A stretch of 64,000 nt of DNA. It comes from Methanocorpusculum labreanum Z. Lineage in GTDB: Archaea; Halobacteriota; Methanomicrobia; Methanomicrobiales; Methanocorpusculaceae. A program made the translations under genes and the position numbers. The notes under the pieces were generated by a model that saw only the letters and a program-made list of their open reading frames with translations, was not told the DNA's origin and ran no database searches. Shown here piece after piece: positions 28,030 through 37,427 of the stretch. Location of the stretch: contig NC_008942.1 in assembly GCF_000015765.1 (NCBI RefSeq), positions 1,565,921-1,629,920 on the forward strand, given 5' to 3'. How positions within the stretch are numbered: the first letter of the stretch is position 1; each line of letters opens with the position of its first letter.

Positions 28030-28070
28030 AGAAAAAAAGAAAAAAGTGAGTGGTTAATGAACCACTTACT
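28030..28070 (-). terminator. Hairpin and T-run at the end of mcrA
   Basis: An 11-bp stem (28045-28055 with 28060-28070, one G-T pair) includes the mcrA stop codon. On the minus strand it is followed by a T-rich run (TTTTTTCTTTTTTT). This resembles an intrinsic terminator and would separate the mcr and mtr transcripts. Confidence 0.65.
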
Positions 28071-29772
28071 GTGCCGGGATGATGAGGGATCTCTCACCAG
28101 CAGGCATAAATTCGCGGATTGCTCCTTTGGCGAATTCTGCACGCGGGTGAGCGAAGTCGAACTTCAGGGCCGGGTCTGCGAAACAGATCTTGATCAGCGG
28201 GGAGAGCGTCCATGCGTCGCCGCGGCCGAAGTGGGCAGAGGCTGCAATTGCTGCGTATTCTCCCTGGTGACCGACGTTCATTGCATAGTTCGGGTAGTTC
28301 GGTCCACGGAACTCGCCGATACAGCCCTCGTCGGGTCTGATGGAGAGTGAGTTTGCGGAACCGCACTGGTCCTGCAGGTCGTAGCCGAAGAAACCAAGTC
28401 TGGACCATCCGTCTTTGTGCATAAGCATGGACAGATACCAGCCGTTGAGACCGGCGTTGGAGTTTCCGGTTCCAATGGAGGTGGTGATACCGGATGCTGC
28501 TGCAAGAACTGCTGCACGCTGGGAACCGCCGAAGTGGTCTTCCATCATGGTCGGGAACTGTTCATACTGTTCCATACCGTAAAGGTTAACTTCGGTTGCG
28601 ATGTCGTTGACAACTTCCTGAGTTGCTTTAACTTTGTCTTTCGGGTTCGGGTTCTTGATGTCAACCTTGTACTTGTCGTGGATGTAGTCCATTCCGTAGT
28701 AGGTGAAATCATCAAGGATGTTATCCGTGTATGCTGCAGTTGCGTACTGGGTGAAACCGACACCGCCGGACATGTAGGATCCGAGCCAGATCTGGTCGAA
28801 GAGCATGGCTCCTGCTGCGACATTTTCCAGGGATGCTTTTGCCGGGTCGTTCGGGTTGACACGGTCTGCCTGGATCATATCGGAGAAGTTACCAAAGAGC
28901 ATTCCTCCGGGCTCGTTCGGACCGCGTGCACGGCGTGCAGGCAGGTGGTGGGCCATGTTGATGACACCAGCGTGCTTTGCTGCAAAGGACAGGTCAGCGA
29001 CTGCTGCTTCACCGGCGCACATACGGTATGCGGCAATGAAGGACATACCGATCTGCATGGCGGACCAGCGGGAGGTAGTTCCTCCATCGCAGGTACGGCC
29101 GACGATGGTCGGCATGTGGACGCACTGCCAGAGGGATTTACCGACTGCTGCCTGGAGGGCCTCTGCCTGCTTCTTCGGGAAGAGCTTCTCGACGTCGATG
29201 ACGAACTGGGGTTCAAGGTTGTCGGCGAGTTCCTGGTCACCAGTAAACACACGGACGTAACAGTCGTCGGTAAGTCCCGGGTGGGTCTCGACCATGTGTT
29301 CCTGAACGACGGCGCCTCCGGGCATTGCGTGGTTGACGACGTGGAGATACTCGTTGATGGTTTCAGGAGTAACTTCCTTGCCGAGACGCTTCTGCAGGGT
29401 CTGGTGGGCCATGTCCATGGACACGATTACGGTTCTGCGGATATCATCCCACATCTGCTGCATGGCAGCATTGTTGACGAAGTGAAGGTCATCACCCTCA
29501 ACGAAGGTTCCGGTGCCGGAGAGTTCGTAGGTCATCAGCTGGCGCTGACCCATCGGGATACCGCCAAGGTGGCAGCGGTTCGGGTCGTACATGGAGATGC
29601 CGCGTGCAGCTTCGATCTTCTTGTTCTCGGCCATGAACTCTCTCTTACGAGGAGACTGCTCAAGACCATTGAATTTATAGAACTCGGCGGTGGTGGATGC
29701 AACGTCCTGTTTTGGGAACTTCTGCTTGAGTGCATCAAGGAAAAGTTTCTGGGTCTTTTCTACTTTTGCCAT
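28066..29772 (-). CDS. mcrA: Methyl-coenzyme M reductase subunit alpha
   Basis: McrA is the large subunit of the enzyme that reduces methyl-coenzyme M with coenzyme B to methane, using nickel cofactor F430. The 568 residues include the classic active-site and modification sites: [10 protein letters not shown] (methyl-His context), [13 protein letters not shown] (methyl-Arg context), [15 protein letters not shown] (catalytic Tyr) and [11 protein letters not shown] (thioglycine context). It is the last gene of mcrBDCGA. Because an mcrC gene is present, this is the Mcr (isoenzyme I) type rather than the mcrC-less Mrt type. Confidence 0.98.
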   Translation of the reverse strand: MAKVEKTQKLFLDALKQKFPKQDVASTTAEFYKFNGLEQSPRKREFMAENKKIEAARGISMYDPNRCHLGGIPMGQRQLMTYELSGTGTFVEGDDLHFVNNAAMQQMWDDIRRTVIVSMDMAHQTLQKRLGKEVTPETINEYLHVVNHAMPGGAVVQEHMVETHPGLTDDCYVRVFTGDQELADNLEPQFVIDVEKLFPKKQAEALQAAVGKSLWQCVHMPTIVGRTCDGGTTSRWSAMQIGMSFIAAYRMCAGEAAVADLSFAAKHAGVINMAHHLPARRARGPNEPGGMLFGNFSDMIQADRVNPNDPAKASLENVAAGAMLFDQIWLGSYMSGGVGFTQYATAAYTDNILDDFTYYGMDYIHDKYKVDIKNPNPKDKVKATQEVVNDIATEVNLYGMEQYEQFPTMMEDHFGGSQRAAVLAAASGITTSIGTGNSNAGLNGWYLSMLMHKDGWSRLGFFGYDLQDQCGSANSLSIRPDEGCIGEFRGPNYPNYAMNVGHQGEYAAIAASAHFGRGDAWTLSPLIKICFADPALKFDFAHPRAEFAKGAIREFMPAGERSLIIPAQ

Positions 29773-29777
29773 ATTAC

Positions 29778-30542
29778 TCAGGCCTCCTTGGGCATGAATC
29801 CGTATTTGGTACGGAGGGCGTGGATACGCTGAACGTATGCAACATATTCACTGTCGGAGCGGAATGCAGTTCCGACAAGGGAGTGGAACATCGGGGTGTT
29901 CGCTTTCAGCCAGGCTGCGTCCATCGGTTTACCGACAGCGACCTTGCGGTCAAGTGGGACACCGACCTGGTCTTTAATGTATTTGACAACACCGTCGGTG
30001 TCGAGAATACAACGCTGGAGCATATCGAACATCATACCGTTCTCTGCGAGACGGAGGGAGTGTCCATGCACGGTTGCACCGCGGATACCGGTGGTTGCCG
30101 GGTCGAAGATAGAGGTTTCGATAAGCTCACGTGCGTATCCTTCAAGGTCACGCTCGCGGCACTCGACGATCTGACGGCCGGAGAGAGTTCCCGGGTCGAT
30201 ACCACGGAAACGGTAGCATTCGAGATAGGTTCTCTGGTAAGGCTGGGACGGGCCGTTCAGCATAGAGTCAGCGAACTGAATGTATCTGACACGGTCACCG
30301 GCCTTTGCGCCTTCGGTCGGTTTAACGAGTTTGCGGATCGGGCAGTCGGGTTCTCCCTGCTCTGCGAGTGGGGGGTGTGCCGACGGGTATGCCTGTCCTG
30401 GTGCACGGTGTCCCATAATAAGGACGATGTCCTCATCAGTGACGCTGCGAATCTTTTCGAGCTTTACGTTCGGGTTCATCTGGTTGCGACGTACTTCCGC
30501 AACTTTGGAGGTTCCCGGACCATACTGTGGTTTGTATGCCAT
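29778..30542 (-). CDS. mcrG: Methyl-coenzyme M reductase subunit gamma
   Basis: This 254-residue gamma subunit of the (alpha-beta-gamma)2 Mcr complex shows [20 protein letters not shown] at the N-terminus, [19 protein letters not shown] and the following active-site approach (IRYIQFADS-like segment). All are typical of McrG. It lies five bases before mcrA and 11 bases after mcrC. Confidence 0.97.
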   Translation of the reverse strand: MAYKPQYGPGTSKVAEVRRNQMNPNVKLEKIRSVTDEDIVLIMGHRAPGQAYPSAHPPLAEQGEPDCPIRKLVKPTEGAKAGDRVRYIQFADSMLNGPSQPYQRTYLECYRFRGIDPGTLSGRQIVECRERDLEGYARELIETSIFDPATTGIRGATVHGHSLRLAENGMMFDMLQRCILDTDGVVKYIKDQVGVPLDRKVAVGKPMDAAWLKANTPMFHSLVGTAFRSDSEYVAYVQRIHALRTKYGFMPKEA

Positions 30543-30553
30543 AGTTTGTTCAC

Positions 30554-31177
30554 CTAATTTGTAGATTTGATTATTCTGAGTACTTCATGAATGACATCTG
30601 ACATGGCCACACGACTTGGCGTCTGTCCCCGGGTGATGCCGGTAACAAGTCCCATTACTGTGCCTTTGGTCCGAATGTCGTCTGGTTTTGGCATGACGTA
30701 CGCGGTCTTAACTCCGGCTTTTGCAAGATCCTCATAATCAACAGGAGCCTGACAGACAACAACGGCATTTACGTTGCATTCCTGCAGGATCTTCCTTGAT
30801 TTGTGGACCACATGAGACCGTATGTTACCGTGGTGAAGAACAGCCACTTTATGGCGTTCTATCTGTTCTATCTCGCGATCGAGAATTCCGAAATTTGAGC
30901 CGAGTGATACCCCGCCGATATCCGCATCAGGCGGGACGCCGCTGCCTGCGTTCAGCACCAAGGTACTTACGCTGTATTCGATCCCCTGCTGCCGCAGTGC
31001 TGACGTAATATCGCAGACAGGTTTTGTGATATGCCTCCGTCCTGGAGACATGCCCACGATGATGACATCAGGATTTTTACATTCAGAGATGGTTCCCCTC
31101 TGAGCAAGAGATCCCCCCTTACCCATACCCATACTCTGTCTGCAATCGACGAGTTGTGTTACACGACCAAGAGGCAT
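30554..31177 (-). CDS. mcrC: Methyl-coenzyme M reductase operon protein C
   Basis: McrC (207 residues) is not part of the Mcr hexamer; in studied methanogens it belongs to the ATP-dependent complex that reductively activates the enzyme. The sequence starts MPLGRVTQLVDCRQSMGMGK and carries GISPGRRHITKP-like and NAGSGVPPD segments known from McrC. It is placed between mcrD (two bases) and mcrG. Confidence 0.94.
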   Translation of the reverse strand: MPLGRVTQLVDCRQSMGMGKGGSLAQRGTISECKNPDVIIVGMSPGRRHITKPVCDITSALRQQGIEYSVSTLVLNAGSGVPPDADIGGVSLGSNFGILDREIEQIERHKVAVLHHGNIRSHVVHKSRKILQECNVNAVVVCQAPVDYEDLAKAGVKTAYVMPKPDDIRTKGTVMGLVTGITRGQTPSRVAMSDVIHEVLRIIKSTN

Positions 31178-31179
31178 GC

Positions 31180-31653
31180 TTATTTAGTTCCCTGAAGGAT
31201 GATAGGGCGCTGCTTGCTTTTTGGATCGCTCATTCCGAGAATTCGTTTATCATCGACAATACCGTATTTGGCATAGTCGGTGGTCGTCATGTTCGACCGC
31301 ATGTAGGTACCTTCGGTGATTCCATACGGGAATTTGTCAGCGAAGACCTCATCGCATGCCGCCTTGACAAGCGGAATCACAGAAGCATCTTCCAATTCAA
31401 GAAGAATTGCACCGACCTGAACGTGGAGAAGATAATCTTCACCGCAGACCTTAATGATGCGCCGGAGCGAGTTATCATTGACCGTGCCTCTGGCCGGACC
31501 GTAAGGTACGGTAGCCGGAAGGTTTGGACCATTGAGCACAAGGCGGCGTATCCCATCTATTGTGTAGATTTTTTCGAGAAGAATCTCGGTGGTCTCCGGA
31601 TTCAGGAATCTCGTGGGGACGATTCTTAGTTGTGGGTATGTTGATTCTGTCAT
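31180..31653 (-). CDS. mcrD: Methyl-coenzyme M reductase operon protein D
   Basis: McrD (157 residues) is a small protein that associates loosely with Mcr and probably assists F430 insertion or assembly. The sequence has PQLRIVPTRFLNPETTEILL near the N-terminus, then IRRLVLNGPNLP, features of the family. It follows mcrB by 38 bases. Confidence 0.93.
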   Translation of the reverse strand: MTESTYPQLRIVPTRFLNPETTEILLEKIYTIDGIRRLVLNGPNLPATVPYGPARGTVNDNSLRRIIKVCGEDYLLHVQVGAILLELEDASVIPLVKAACDEVFADKFPYGITEGTYMRSNMTTTDYAKYGIVDDKRILGMSDPKSKQRPIILQGTK

Positions 31654-31691
31654 TCTAATTCCTTTCCGCTTACGCAGAAATCAATACAGGT

Positions 31692-33005
31692 TTAAACTGC
31701 TTTTGCAATTGCCTGGAGCGGGTGGGCAAACTCGTCGATCTGACCGAAGGTCTCACCATAGATCTTGGCGGTTCCTTCTGGAGAGAACATCTGAGTTCCT
31801 GCATCAAGTGCACAAGCGGCAACGATACAGGGCATACCAACACCTGCTGCGTGACGGGTAACGACGTGGTTTCCGTTGAAGATACCCGGTCCTCCGCCAC
31901 CATAGATGGAGTGGCTGAAGAAGGAGAAACCGACCGCAACACCCATCGTTCTTCCGAAGTCAGAGCCCGGAAGTCCGGTTTCGTGTTCGATAAGGTCGTT
32001 GAAGTACAGTAAGGTTGATGATACTGCCTGAGCGAAACGTCCGGCACCACAGTTGACCATGGTTGCTGCAAGAGTTCCTGCAGAGGTATATGCGTTCCAA
32101 AGCATTGGGTCTTTGGTTTCGTAGGGCTTGAAGTATCCGCCTTTAGCTGCTGCACCCTGGGTGATGACTTTGTCTTCGATCGCACGCTCGACTAAGGACT
32201 GGACAACAGTACCGACGGTACCGGTCTGGCCGTTCTCTTTTACAAGGTCGTAGACGATGTTGTTTGCGTTCAGACCCTGGTATGCGAGAAGTAAGAGCTG
32301 TGCACGCTCGAACGGACCGATTGCACTGCCCATTTCAAACTCTCCTGCCTGTTCAAAGACAGAAGTAAGTGCTGCACCCTGCATTGCATTACGGTGAGTG
32401 ATCATCACAGACTGGTTTGCCGGGATGTTACGAAGTGCATATCCGAGAGACTCGTTGTTCTGTGGGATAGACATGATCATAGAACATGCTCCGCCTGCGA
32501 GATCCATCGTGACCGGGTAGGTACCGAATGCTGCTGCTTTGACGGTGTTTGCGTCGAACATGTCAACGTTGAACTGCTCGACAACTGCATAGGTGGTTGC
32601 TGCTGCGACAGAGGTAAGTGCTGCATCGTAGGTTGCTGCTGCTGCGATACGTGCAGAAGGCACCTTGACCAGCAGAAGTTTTCCGCCGTTGTAGCGTTTA
32701 ATCATCGTGTCGTCGCCTGCTTCAACAGAGACGTACTCTTTGATTTTTGCTTCGATTGCGTCAATGTTGCCGACGATATCGAGGTTGAGTTCACGACCGA
32801 GAATCTGCTGGTGCTTACCGATCTTACCGGTCTTTAATGCATCCTGCATGCCTCCAAGGTTGACCGCAACGGTCCTCTTGGTGTCGTCGATGATTTTCTT
32901 AATTGCCGGGTTAACCAGCGGGCTGATCTTTTCGAGTGCGACATTGCTCTTTAAGAGTTTGCCGTTGTCGTCGTAAAGGTCGATTACATCTTTGTATTTT
33001 GCCAT
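31692..33005 (-). CDS. mcrB: Methyl-coenzyme M reductase subunit beta
   Basis: This 437-residue beta subunit is encoded first in the operon. Key family regions are ALRNIPANQSVMITHRNAMQ, ETGLPGSDFGRTMGVAVGFS and YGGGGPGIFNGNHVVTRHAA, the last lining the coenzyme B channel. It is preceded by a leader of about 190 bases with strong secondary structure. Length is normal. Confidence 0.98.
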   Translation of the reverse strand: MAKYKDVIDLYDDNGKLLKSNVALEKISPLVNPAIKKIIDDTKRTVAVNLGGMQDALKTGKIGKHQQILGRELNLDIVGNIDAIEAKIKEYVSVEAGDDTMIKRYNGGKLLLVKVPSARIAAAATYDAALTSVAAATTYAVVEQFNVDMFDANTVKAAAFGTYPVTMDLAGGACSMIMSIPQNNESLGYALRNIPANQSVMITHRNAMQGAALTSVFEQAGEFEMGSAIGPFERAQLLLLAYQGLNANNIVYDLVKENGQTGTVGTVVQSLVERAIEDKVITQGAAAKGGYFKPYETKDPMLWNAYTSAGTLAATMVNCGAGRFAQAVSSTLLYFNDLIEHETGLPGSDFGRTMGVAVGFSFFSHSIYGGGGPGIFNGNHVVTRHAAGVGMPCIVAACALDAGTQMFSPEGTAKIYGETFGQIDEFAHPLQAIAKAV

Positions 33006-33154
33006 AATTTTTCCTCGTTTGTAAGGTGATTTGATTGGCTGTTTTACCGTTACTTTTCCTGAAAATTGCTGATTGTCGCTAATAGGATCACTGATAATTG
33101 ATGACGGTTACTTTTTTCACGTCCACGGCCGGGGTTTGTAAAACCTTTTGGCCA

Positions 33155-33183
33155 GGCAGATATGCATAGCTATGATATCTGCC
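33155..33183. promoter_or_regulatory. Palindromic hairpin in the mcr leader
   Basis: GGCAGATAT (33155) and ATATCTGCC (ending 33183) enclose a second palindrome, CATAGCTATG, with one bulged G. The 29 bases are nearly fully self-complementary. The site lies about 15 bases after the inferred transcription start and 150 before mcrB, so it may act as a DNA operator or as a 5'-end RNA hairpin. The rest of the 33006-33492 gap holds no gene that I can support. Confidence 0.55.
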
Positions 33184-33220
33184 CCCTCTCGGGACATTTT
33201 AACTGTATCTTTGTGTCGAG

Positions 33221-33228
33221 ATATAAGG
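33221..33228 (-). promoter_or_regulatory. TATA box of the mcr operon
   Basis: The minus strand reads CCTTATAT followed by CTC, close to the mtr box CTTATATATCTC. It would start transcription near 33197, about 190 bases before mcrB. The assignment is by motif and position only. Confidence 0.5.
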
Positions 33229-33492
33229 ATTCTCCTTACAAATGAGGGGTGCGACATCATCATCCAAAACCATTATTTCAGCCATTTTTGTAAATTTACG
33301 TGATTTTAGAGAGCATTTAATACGGAGCAAAATTTTTGTATGTGTTTACACACTCGTTTGTAATACTTTATTATATTATTGTGCGGTATGCGTGATACCT
33401 GTGCATGCGCCCTCAGAATTCGAAAAAAATGAGAATTTATCTTAAAATCCCCAGATGAGCTTTTCATTCCATACCTCCTACTATACACCACA

Positions 33493-34080
33493 ATGTTAAG
33501 ATTTGCAGTAATAGGACACAAAGCCGTCTCAACACCGGACTTCTCTTTAAACGATATGCCGGGCGGAGCCGGGCGTATGGATGTATTATGCAGATGCATC
33601 AACGCCTCGTTTTTTTTGAGTCATGATCTCCGGCGGGACACCGAGTGTTTCCTGATTCTAAAAGGAGGTGAACAGGCGGATCCTGCAAATACGGTCACGC
33701 TGCGATTCTCCGGTGAAAAAATCAAATCCCTTAATCCCGACGAGCGGAGTGCGGGAGCACTGATAAAAAAAGCACTCGTAACCATCCCCGAAGAAGAATA
33801 TCAGCGGGCGGCACCCGGCATCTCCATCAGAAAAAGCGGCCTTGCCAAACTGCTTGAAGAACATCCCTTCGCCGTCCTTGACGAAAACGGAGAGGATATC
33901 AGAACCGCAGAGACCCTGCCTGAAAATTTCATATTGAGCGATCATCAGAACTTTACCGAAGAGGAAATGGAACTGATCAAAGACCTCCCGAAATACTCGG
34001 TCGGCCCCCGCGTTCTCCATGCCGATCACACAATTATAATAATCCTCAACGAGTTCGACCGCAGAGGAGAACAAGCCTAA
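33493..34080 (+). CDS. trmY: tRNA (pseudouridine(54)-N(1))-methyltransferase
   Basis: TrmY is a SPOUT-fold methyltransferase that uses S-adenosylmethionine to convert pseudouridine 54 in archaeal tRNA to N1-methylpseudouridine. The 195 residues start MLRFAVIGHKAVSTPDFSLN and contain PGGAGRMDVLCRCINASFFL and RDTECFLILKGG, typical of the family. The C-terminal part has the knot (LSDHQNFTEEEMELI, then SVGPRVLHADHTIIIL). Its substrate is made by the product of the next gene, pus10, 30 bases downstream. Confidence 0.95.
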   Translation: MLRFAVIGHKAVSTPDFSLNDMPGGAGRMDVLCRCINASFFLSHDLRRDTECFLILKGGEQADPANTVTLRFSGEKIKSLNPDERSAGALIKKALVTIPEEEYQRAAPGISIRKSGLAKLLEEHPFAVLDENGEDIRTAETLPENFILSDHQNFTEEEMELIKDLPKYSVGPRVLHADHTIIIILNEFDRRGEQA

Positions 34081-34110
34081 ATGGTTTCCCATCCAACAAT
34101 ATAGAATCAA

Positions 34111-35346
34111 ATGCTTGAACTCGTCAATGCCATATTAGAGTACGGCGATATTTGCGATCACTGCCTTGGAAGATTGTTCGCAAAAAAATCATTCGGACTC
34201 ACTAACGAAGAACGTGGCCGCTCATTGAGAATAGCCCATGCTCTCGCATATAATATCCCCTACAAACCATACGAAAAAGGAACCTGCTGGGTCTGTAACG
34301 ACCTATTCGATACCATTCCCTACTGGGCAGAAAAAGCAGCGGCGGCAGTACAAGGAATCGAACACGACACATTCGTCATAGGCACCAGAGTTCCCCCCAT
34401 GATGGCGGAATCGGAAGAGATGCTCTGGTCCGACCTTGCGCTCGAAAATCCCGAACCCCTCAAATCCGAGATGAACCGCGAAGTCGGAAAGGCAGTATCC
34501 GCCCTCACGGGAAAACACGGAAATCCGAAAAATCCCGAGGTCACCATCGTCCTGAACATCGCCGATGACTGCGTTGAGGTTCAGATCGCATCCCTCTACT
34601 TCTACGGCAGATATCTGAAATATGAACGCGGAATCCCGCAGACGCACTGGGACTGCCGCGCATGCAAAGGGAAAGGCTGCGAAATATGCAACTTTACCGG
34701 CAAACAATACCCCACATCAGTGGAAGAACTCATTGCAGAAGCACCAAAACGGATTTTTGAAAGTGACTGCGGGGTCCTTCACGGAGCGGGAAGAGAAGAC
34801 ATCGATGCGGTAATGATCGGAACCGGAAGACCCTTTGTTATGGAGATGCAGAACCCGAAAAAACGCTCATTTGATTTAAAAGAGCTGGAAAATGCAATTA
34901 ATGCATCTGCGAATCCACGTGTAGGCGTCGTTCTGGAAAGCTGGTCCGACAAAAAGACCGTGGAAATGCTTAAATCAAACAAAGGGCATAAAACATACAG
35001 GATTCTAGTCTCAATAGATGACCGTATCTCTCTGGAAACCGTGCAAAACGCCGTATCCAAGCTCAAAGGAGCCTGGATTGATCAGCGCACGCCTGAACGG
35101 GTCTCCCATCGGCGTGCAGATCTCGTTCGAAAGAGACAGGTCATTGACATAGGAGTTCTTGGTGAAGAGAACGGACTTTACCGGCTTGAAGTGCTTGGTG
35201 AAGGCGGTCTTTACATCAAAGAACTCGTATCAGGAGACGGGGGCAGAACAACGCCCAGTCTTGCTGAAATCCTCGCCGTACCCGCCAAAGTCGTCGAATT
35301 AGACGTGGTGCAGGTAGACGGATTACCAAATATTGGAGATGAGTAA
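34111..35346 (+). CDS. pus10: tRNA pseudouridine synthase Pus10
   Basis: Pus10 isomerises U54 (and in many archaea U55) of tRNA to pseudouridine. The 411 residues have an N-terminal THUMP-like domain with a zinc site (ICDHCLGRLF, then CWVCND, and later CRACKGKGCEICNFTGK). The catalytic domain follows, with GREDIDAVMIGTGRPFVMEM, where Asp is the nucleophile. Near the end, ELVSGDGGRTTPSLAEIL is a family hallmark. The gene follows trmY and sits two bases before the L21e gene. Confidence 0.95.
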   Translation: MLELVNAILEYGDICDHCLGRLFAKKSFGLTNEERGRSLRIAHALAYNIPYKPYEKGTCWVCNDLFDTIPYWAEKAAAAVQGIEHDTFVIGTRVPPMMAESEEMLWSDLALENPEPLKSEMNREVGKAVSALTGKHGNPKNPEVTIVLNIADDCVEVQIASLYFYGRYLKYERGIPQTHWDCRACKGKGCEICNFTGKQYPTSVEELIAEAPKRIFESDCGVLHGAGREDIDAVMIGTGRPFVMEMQNPKKRSFDLKELENAINASANPRVGVVLESWSDKKTVEMLKSNKGHKTYRILVSIDDRISLETVQNAVSKLKGAWIDQRTPERVSHRRADLVRKRQVIDIGVLGEENGLYRLEVLGEGGLYIKELVSGDGGRTTPSLAEILAVPAKVVELDVVQVDGLPNIGDE

Positions 35347-35348
35347 AC

Positions 35349-35645
35349 ATGGCAAAGCACAATGGAATTAAAAAACGGACAAGATATAAGTTACAGAAAA
35401 CCCTGCGTACCCGCGGTATGCCCAACGTGACCAAGGTCATTCAGAACTTCGATGAAGGACAGAAAGTTCACCTTGTCTTAGACTCAAGCGTTCAGAAAGG
35501 TCAGCCCCACCCGAGATTCCACGGAAAAACCGGAACGATCGTCGGCAAGAGAGGCAGAGCCTGGCTCCTTGAGATCAAAGACGGCAATGCAACCAAAACC
35601 GTCATTGCAAGACCGCAGCACCTCACGGCGCAGAAATATAATTAA
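35349..35645 (+). CDS. rpl21e: Large ribosomal subunit protein eL21
   Basis: This 98-residue basic ribosomal protein starts MAKHNGIKKRTRYKLQKTLR and has PHPRFHGKTGTIVGKRGRAW and RPQHLTAQKYN at the C-terminus, all standard for archaeal L21e. It follows pus10 by two bases and precedes the RNA polymerase subunit F gene, a common archaeal gene order. Confidence 0.96.
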   Translation: MAKHNGIKKRTRYKLQKTLRTRGMPNVTKVIQNFDEGQKVHLVLDSSVQKGQPHPRFHGKTGTIVGKRGRAWLLEIKDGNATKTVIARPQHLTAQKYN

Positions 35646-35684
35646 ACCCCCACATACTTATTTTATATTTATCAGGAGTCTTGC

Positions 35685-36053
35685 ATGAAAGTAAAGAAAA
35701 TTATCAGTGAAGATATGATGACCCTTCCAGAGCTTCGCGAAGAACTTATTGCGATCCGCGAAAATCGTTCCAATGGAGAAGAGGGTGAAGACACCGCCAG
35801 GAGCATATCATACGAACTGCGTAAGAGTATTGACCATGCAGACAGTCTCAGTAAATGCAGCGTTGAAACGGCAAAATCCCTCCTTGCTATCCTCGGATCC
35901 ATGGAGAAGACGAAACCGGAAATCGCCTGCAGGATCGTAAACATCATGCCAAAAAGCCGTGATGAGATCCGGGCAATTTACGCAAAAGAGCGGTTTACTC
36001 TTCTTCCCGAAGATTTAGATCAGATTCTTGACACTCTGCATAAATTCGAGTGA
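35685..36053 (+). CDS. rpoF: DNA-directed RNA polymerase subunit F (Rpb4)
   Basis: This 122-residue Rpb4-like protein forms, with subunit E (Rpb7), the stalk of archaeal RNA polymerase. It shows a conserved HRDC-like helical C-terminus: AIYAKERFTLLPEDLDQILD. The ATG follows AGGAG. Its stop is adjacent to the GTG of the DUF655 gene, and the position between L21e and DUF655 is typical. Confidence 0.92.
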   Translation: MKVKKIISEDMMTLPELREELIAIRENRSNGEEGEDTARSISYELRKSIDHADSLSKCSVETAKSLLAILGSMEKTKPEIACRIVNIMPKSRDEIRAIYAKERFTLLPEDLDQILDTLHKFE

Positions 36054-36641
36054 GTGGTAGAAATGCCGCCAAAAACTGAGAGGACCGATAAGAAGGAAGT
36101 TGAAGCTATAGTCCTTGACTATCTCCAGTGGGGATATGCAAGCGACCGGCGTCCTTTGAATCAGCGCGAATCAATTATTCTCGCAGTAGGTACTGACCAG
36201 TTCAAACTCCTCGAACTCATCGCAAAGAAAGACGTGGCGATCAATCTGCACGACAAAGTCTACATCGGTGAAGATGAAAGAAAACATGTCGAACGGGTAA
36301 AACGCCGGCTATCTTACGATGAACTGACTCCAACTGCAAAAGGTGAACTGGAACCGGTCGTCGAGAAAATCATCGCAGAGTCTGAAGGACGGTTCGTGGA
36401 GTTTTACAACACCGCAGTCCCCATCAGCCTCAAGATGCACATGTTAAATCTGCTTCCCGGATTCGGTAAGAAAACACTGACCGACACGCTGGAAGAAAGA
36501 CAGAAAAAACCGTTTGAAAGTTTCGAAGACATTCGTACCCGGGTGAAGACCCTGCAGAAACCCGAGAAGTTTATCCGCGAACGGATCATGCTTGAACTCG
36601 AGAATCCGGAAGAGAAGTATCATCTCTTTACCTCAAAATAA
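36054..36641 (+). CDS. DUF655 protein with helix-hairpin-helix domain
   Basis: This 195-residue protein matches the archaeal DUF655 family: IVLDYLQWGYASDRRPLNQR near the N-terminus, then VINLHDKVYIGE-type segments (read AINLHDKVYIGEDERKHVER), and a C-terminal HhH run, MLNLLPGFGKKTLTDTLEER. It probably binds nucleic acid; the exact role is not known, but the gene neighbours point to RNA or ribosome work. The GTG at 36054 abuts the rpoF stop; an in-frame ATG at 36063 is equally possible. Confidence 0.88.
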   Translation: MVEMPPKTERTDKKEVEAIVLDYLQWGYASDRRPLNQRESIILAVGTDQFKLLELIAKKDVAINLHDKVYIGEDERKHVERVKRRLSYDELTPTAKGELEPVVEKIIAESEGRFVEFYNTAVPISLKMHMLNLLPGFGKKTLTDTLEERQKKPFESFEDIRTRVKTLQKPEKFIRERIMLELENPEEKYHLFTSK

Positions 36642-36650
36642 TCCTTTTTT

Positions 36651-37427
36651 ATGAAAGCGCCAAAGGATCAGCATTTTCTGATTGATACAGACGCCGTGGA
36701 TTTTATCGCCGATTCGATCCCAATCCAGGGGAGAACAGTGCTTGAAGTCGGACCGGGCGGCGGGGTCTTAACAGCAGCACTTCTCGAGCGGGGGGCAAAC
36801 GTCAGAGCCGTCGAACTGGACGGAACACTTCTGCCGAACCTTGAACAGCGTTTCGAAGAGGAACTCTCCACCGGTCAGTTGACGATCACCCGCGGCGATG
36901 CATCCAGGGTCCCGCTTCCCGCATATGATCTGGTCATTGCAAACCTTCCCTACTCGATCTCCTCGAAGATCACGTTCCGGCTCCTCGAAACCGGATTCGA
37001 GACCGCCGTCCTGATGTATCAGTGGGAGTTTGCAAAACGCATGGTTTCCCCACCGGGCGACGGAGAATACGGCAGACTTTCCGTGATGGTTCAGACCTAT
37101 GCCGATGTCGAACTGATCCTCAAACTCCCGCCGCAGGCATTCAACCCGCCGCCGGAAGTTGATTCAGCGGTCGTAAAAATCATTCCGCATGAACCGCCGG
37201 TGAAAATTCTCAACCGGGACGTACATGCAGTCCTCGTTCGCGAACTCTTTTCCCATAGGAGAAAGACGATCCAAAACGGACTTAAAGGGATGAAAAGCAT
37301 CTACGGCGAAGAGGTCATGACGAAGCTCATCGGCAGTCTCCCAAACGATCTGCTCGGCAAACGCCCCGAGATGCTGTCCATTGTAGATTTTATCGAACTC
37401 GCCAACCGGCTTACTAACCTGCTATAA
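36651..37427 (+). CDS. rsmA: 16S rRNA dimethyladenosine transferase
   Basis: RsmA/KsgA dimethylates the two adjacent adenines in the 3'-terminal hairpin of 16S rRNA during small-subunit maturation. The 258 residues show MKAPKDQHFLID, the SAM loop VLEVGPGGGVLTAALLERGA, GDASRVPLP, the catalytic NLPYSISS near residue 101, and FNPPPEVDSAVVKI. The final base of its stop codon is the first base of the next gene's ATG. Confidence 0.96.
   Translation: MKAPKDQHFLIDTDAVDFIADSIPIQGRTVLEVGPGGGVLTAALLERGANVRAVELDGTLLPNLEQRFEEELSTGQLTITRGDASRVPLPAYDLVIANLPYSISSKITFRLLETGFETAVLMYQWEFAKRMVSPPGDGEYGRLSVMVQTYADVELILKLPPQAFNPPPEVDSAVVKIIPHEPPVKILNRDVHAVLVRELFSHRRKTIQNGLKGMKSIYGEEVMTKLIGSLPNDLLGKRPEMLSIVDFIELANRLTNLL

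Noticed and set aside
28417-29832. Long open frame on the plus strand opposite mcrA
   Set aside because: It is the complement of a highly biased coding sequence; the product is Cys/Val/Gly-rich with no domain, and mcrA is certain.
22000-33000. Mrt (isoenzyme II) operon
   Set aside because: An mcrC gene is present between mcrD and mcrG, which marks the mcr type.
33242-33445. Short open frame between mcrB and trmY
   Set aside because: No ribosome site, no conserved pattern, and it crosses the mcr promoter region.
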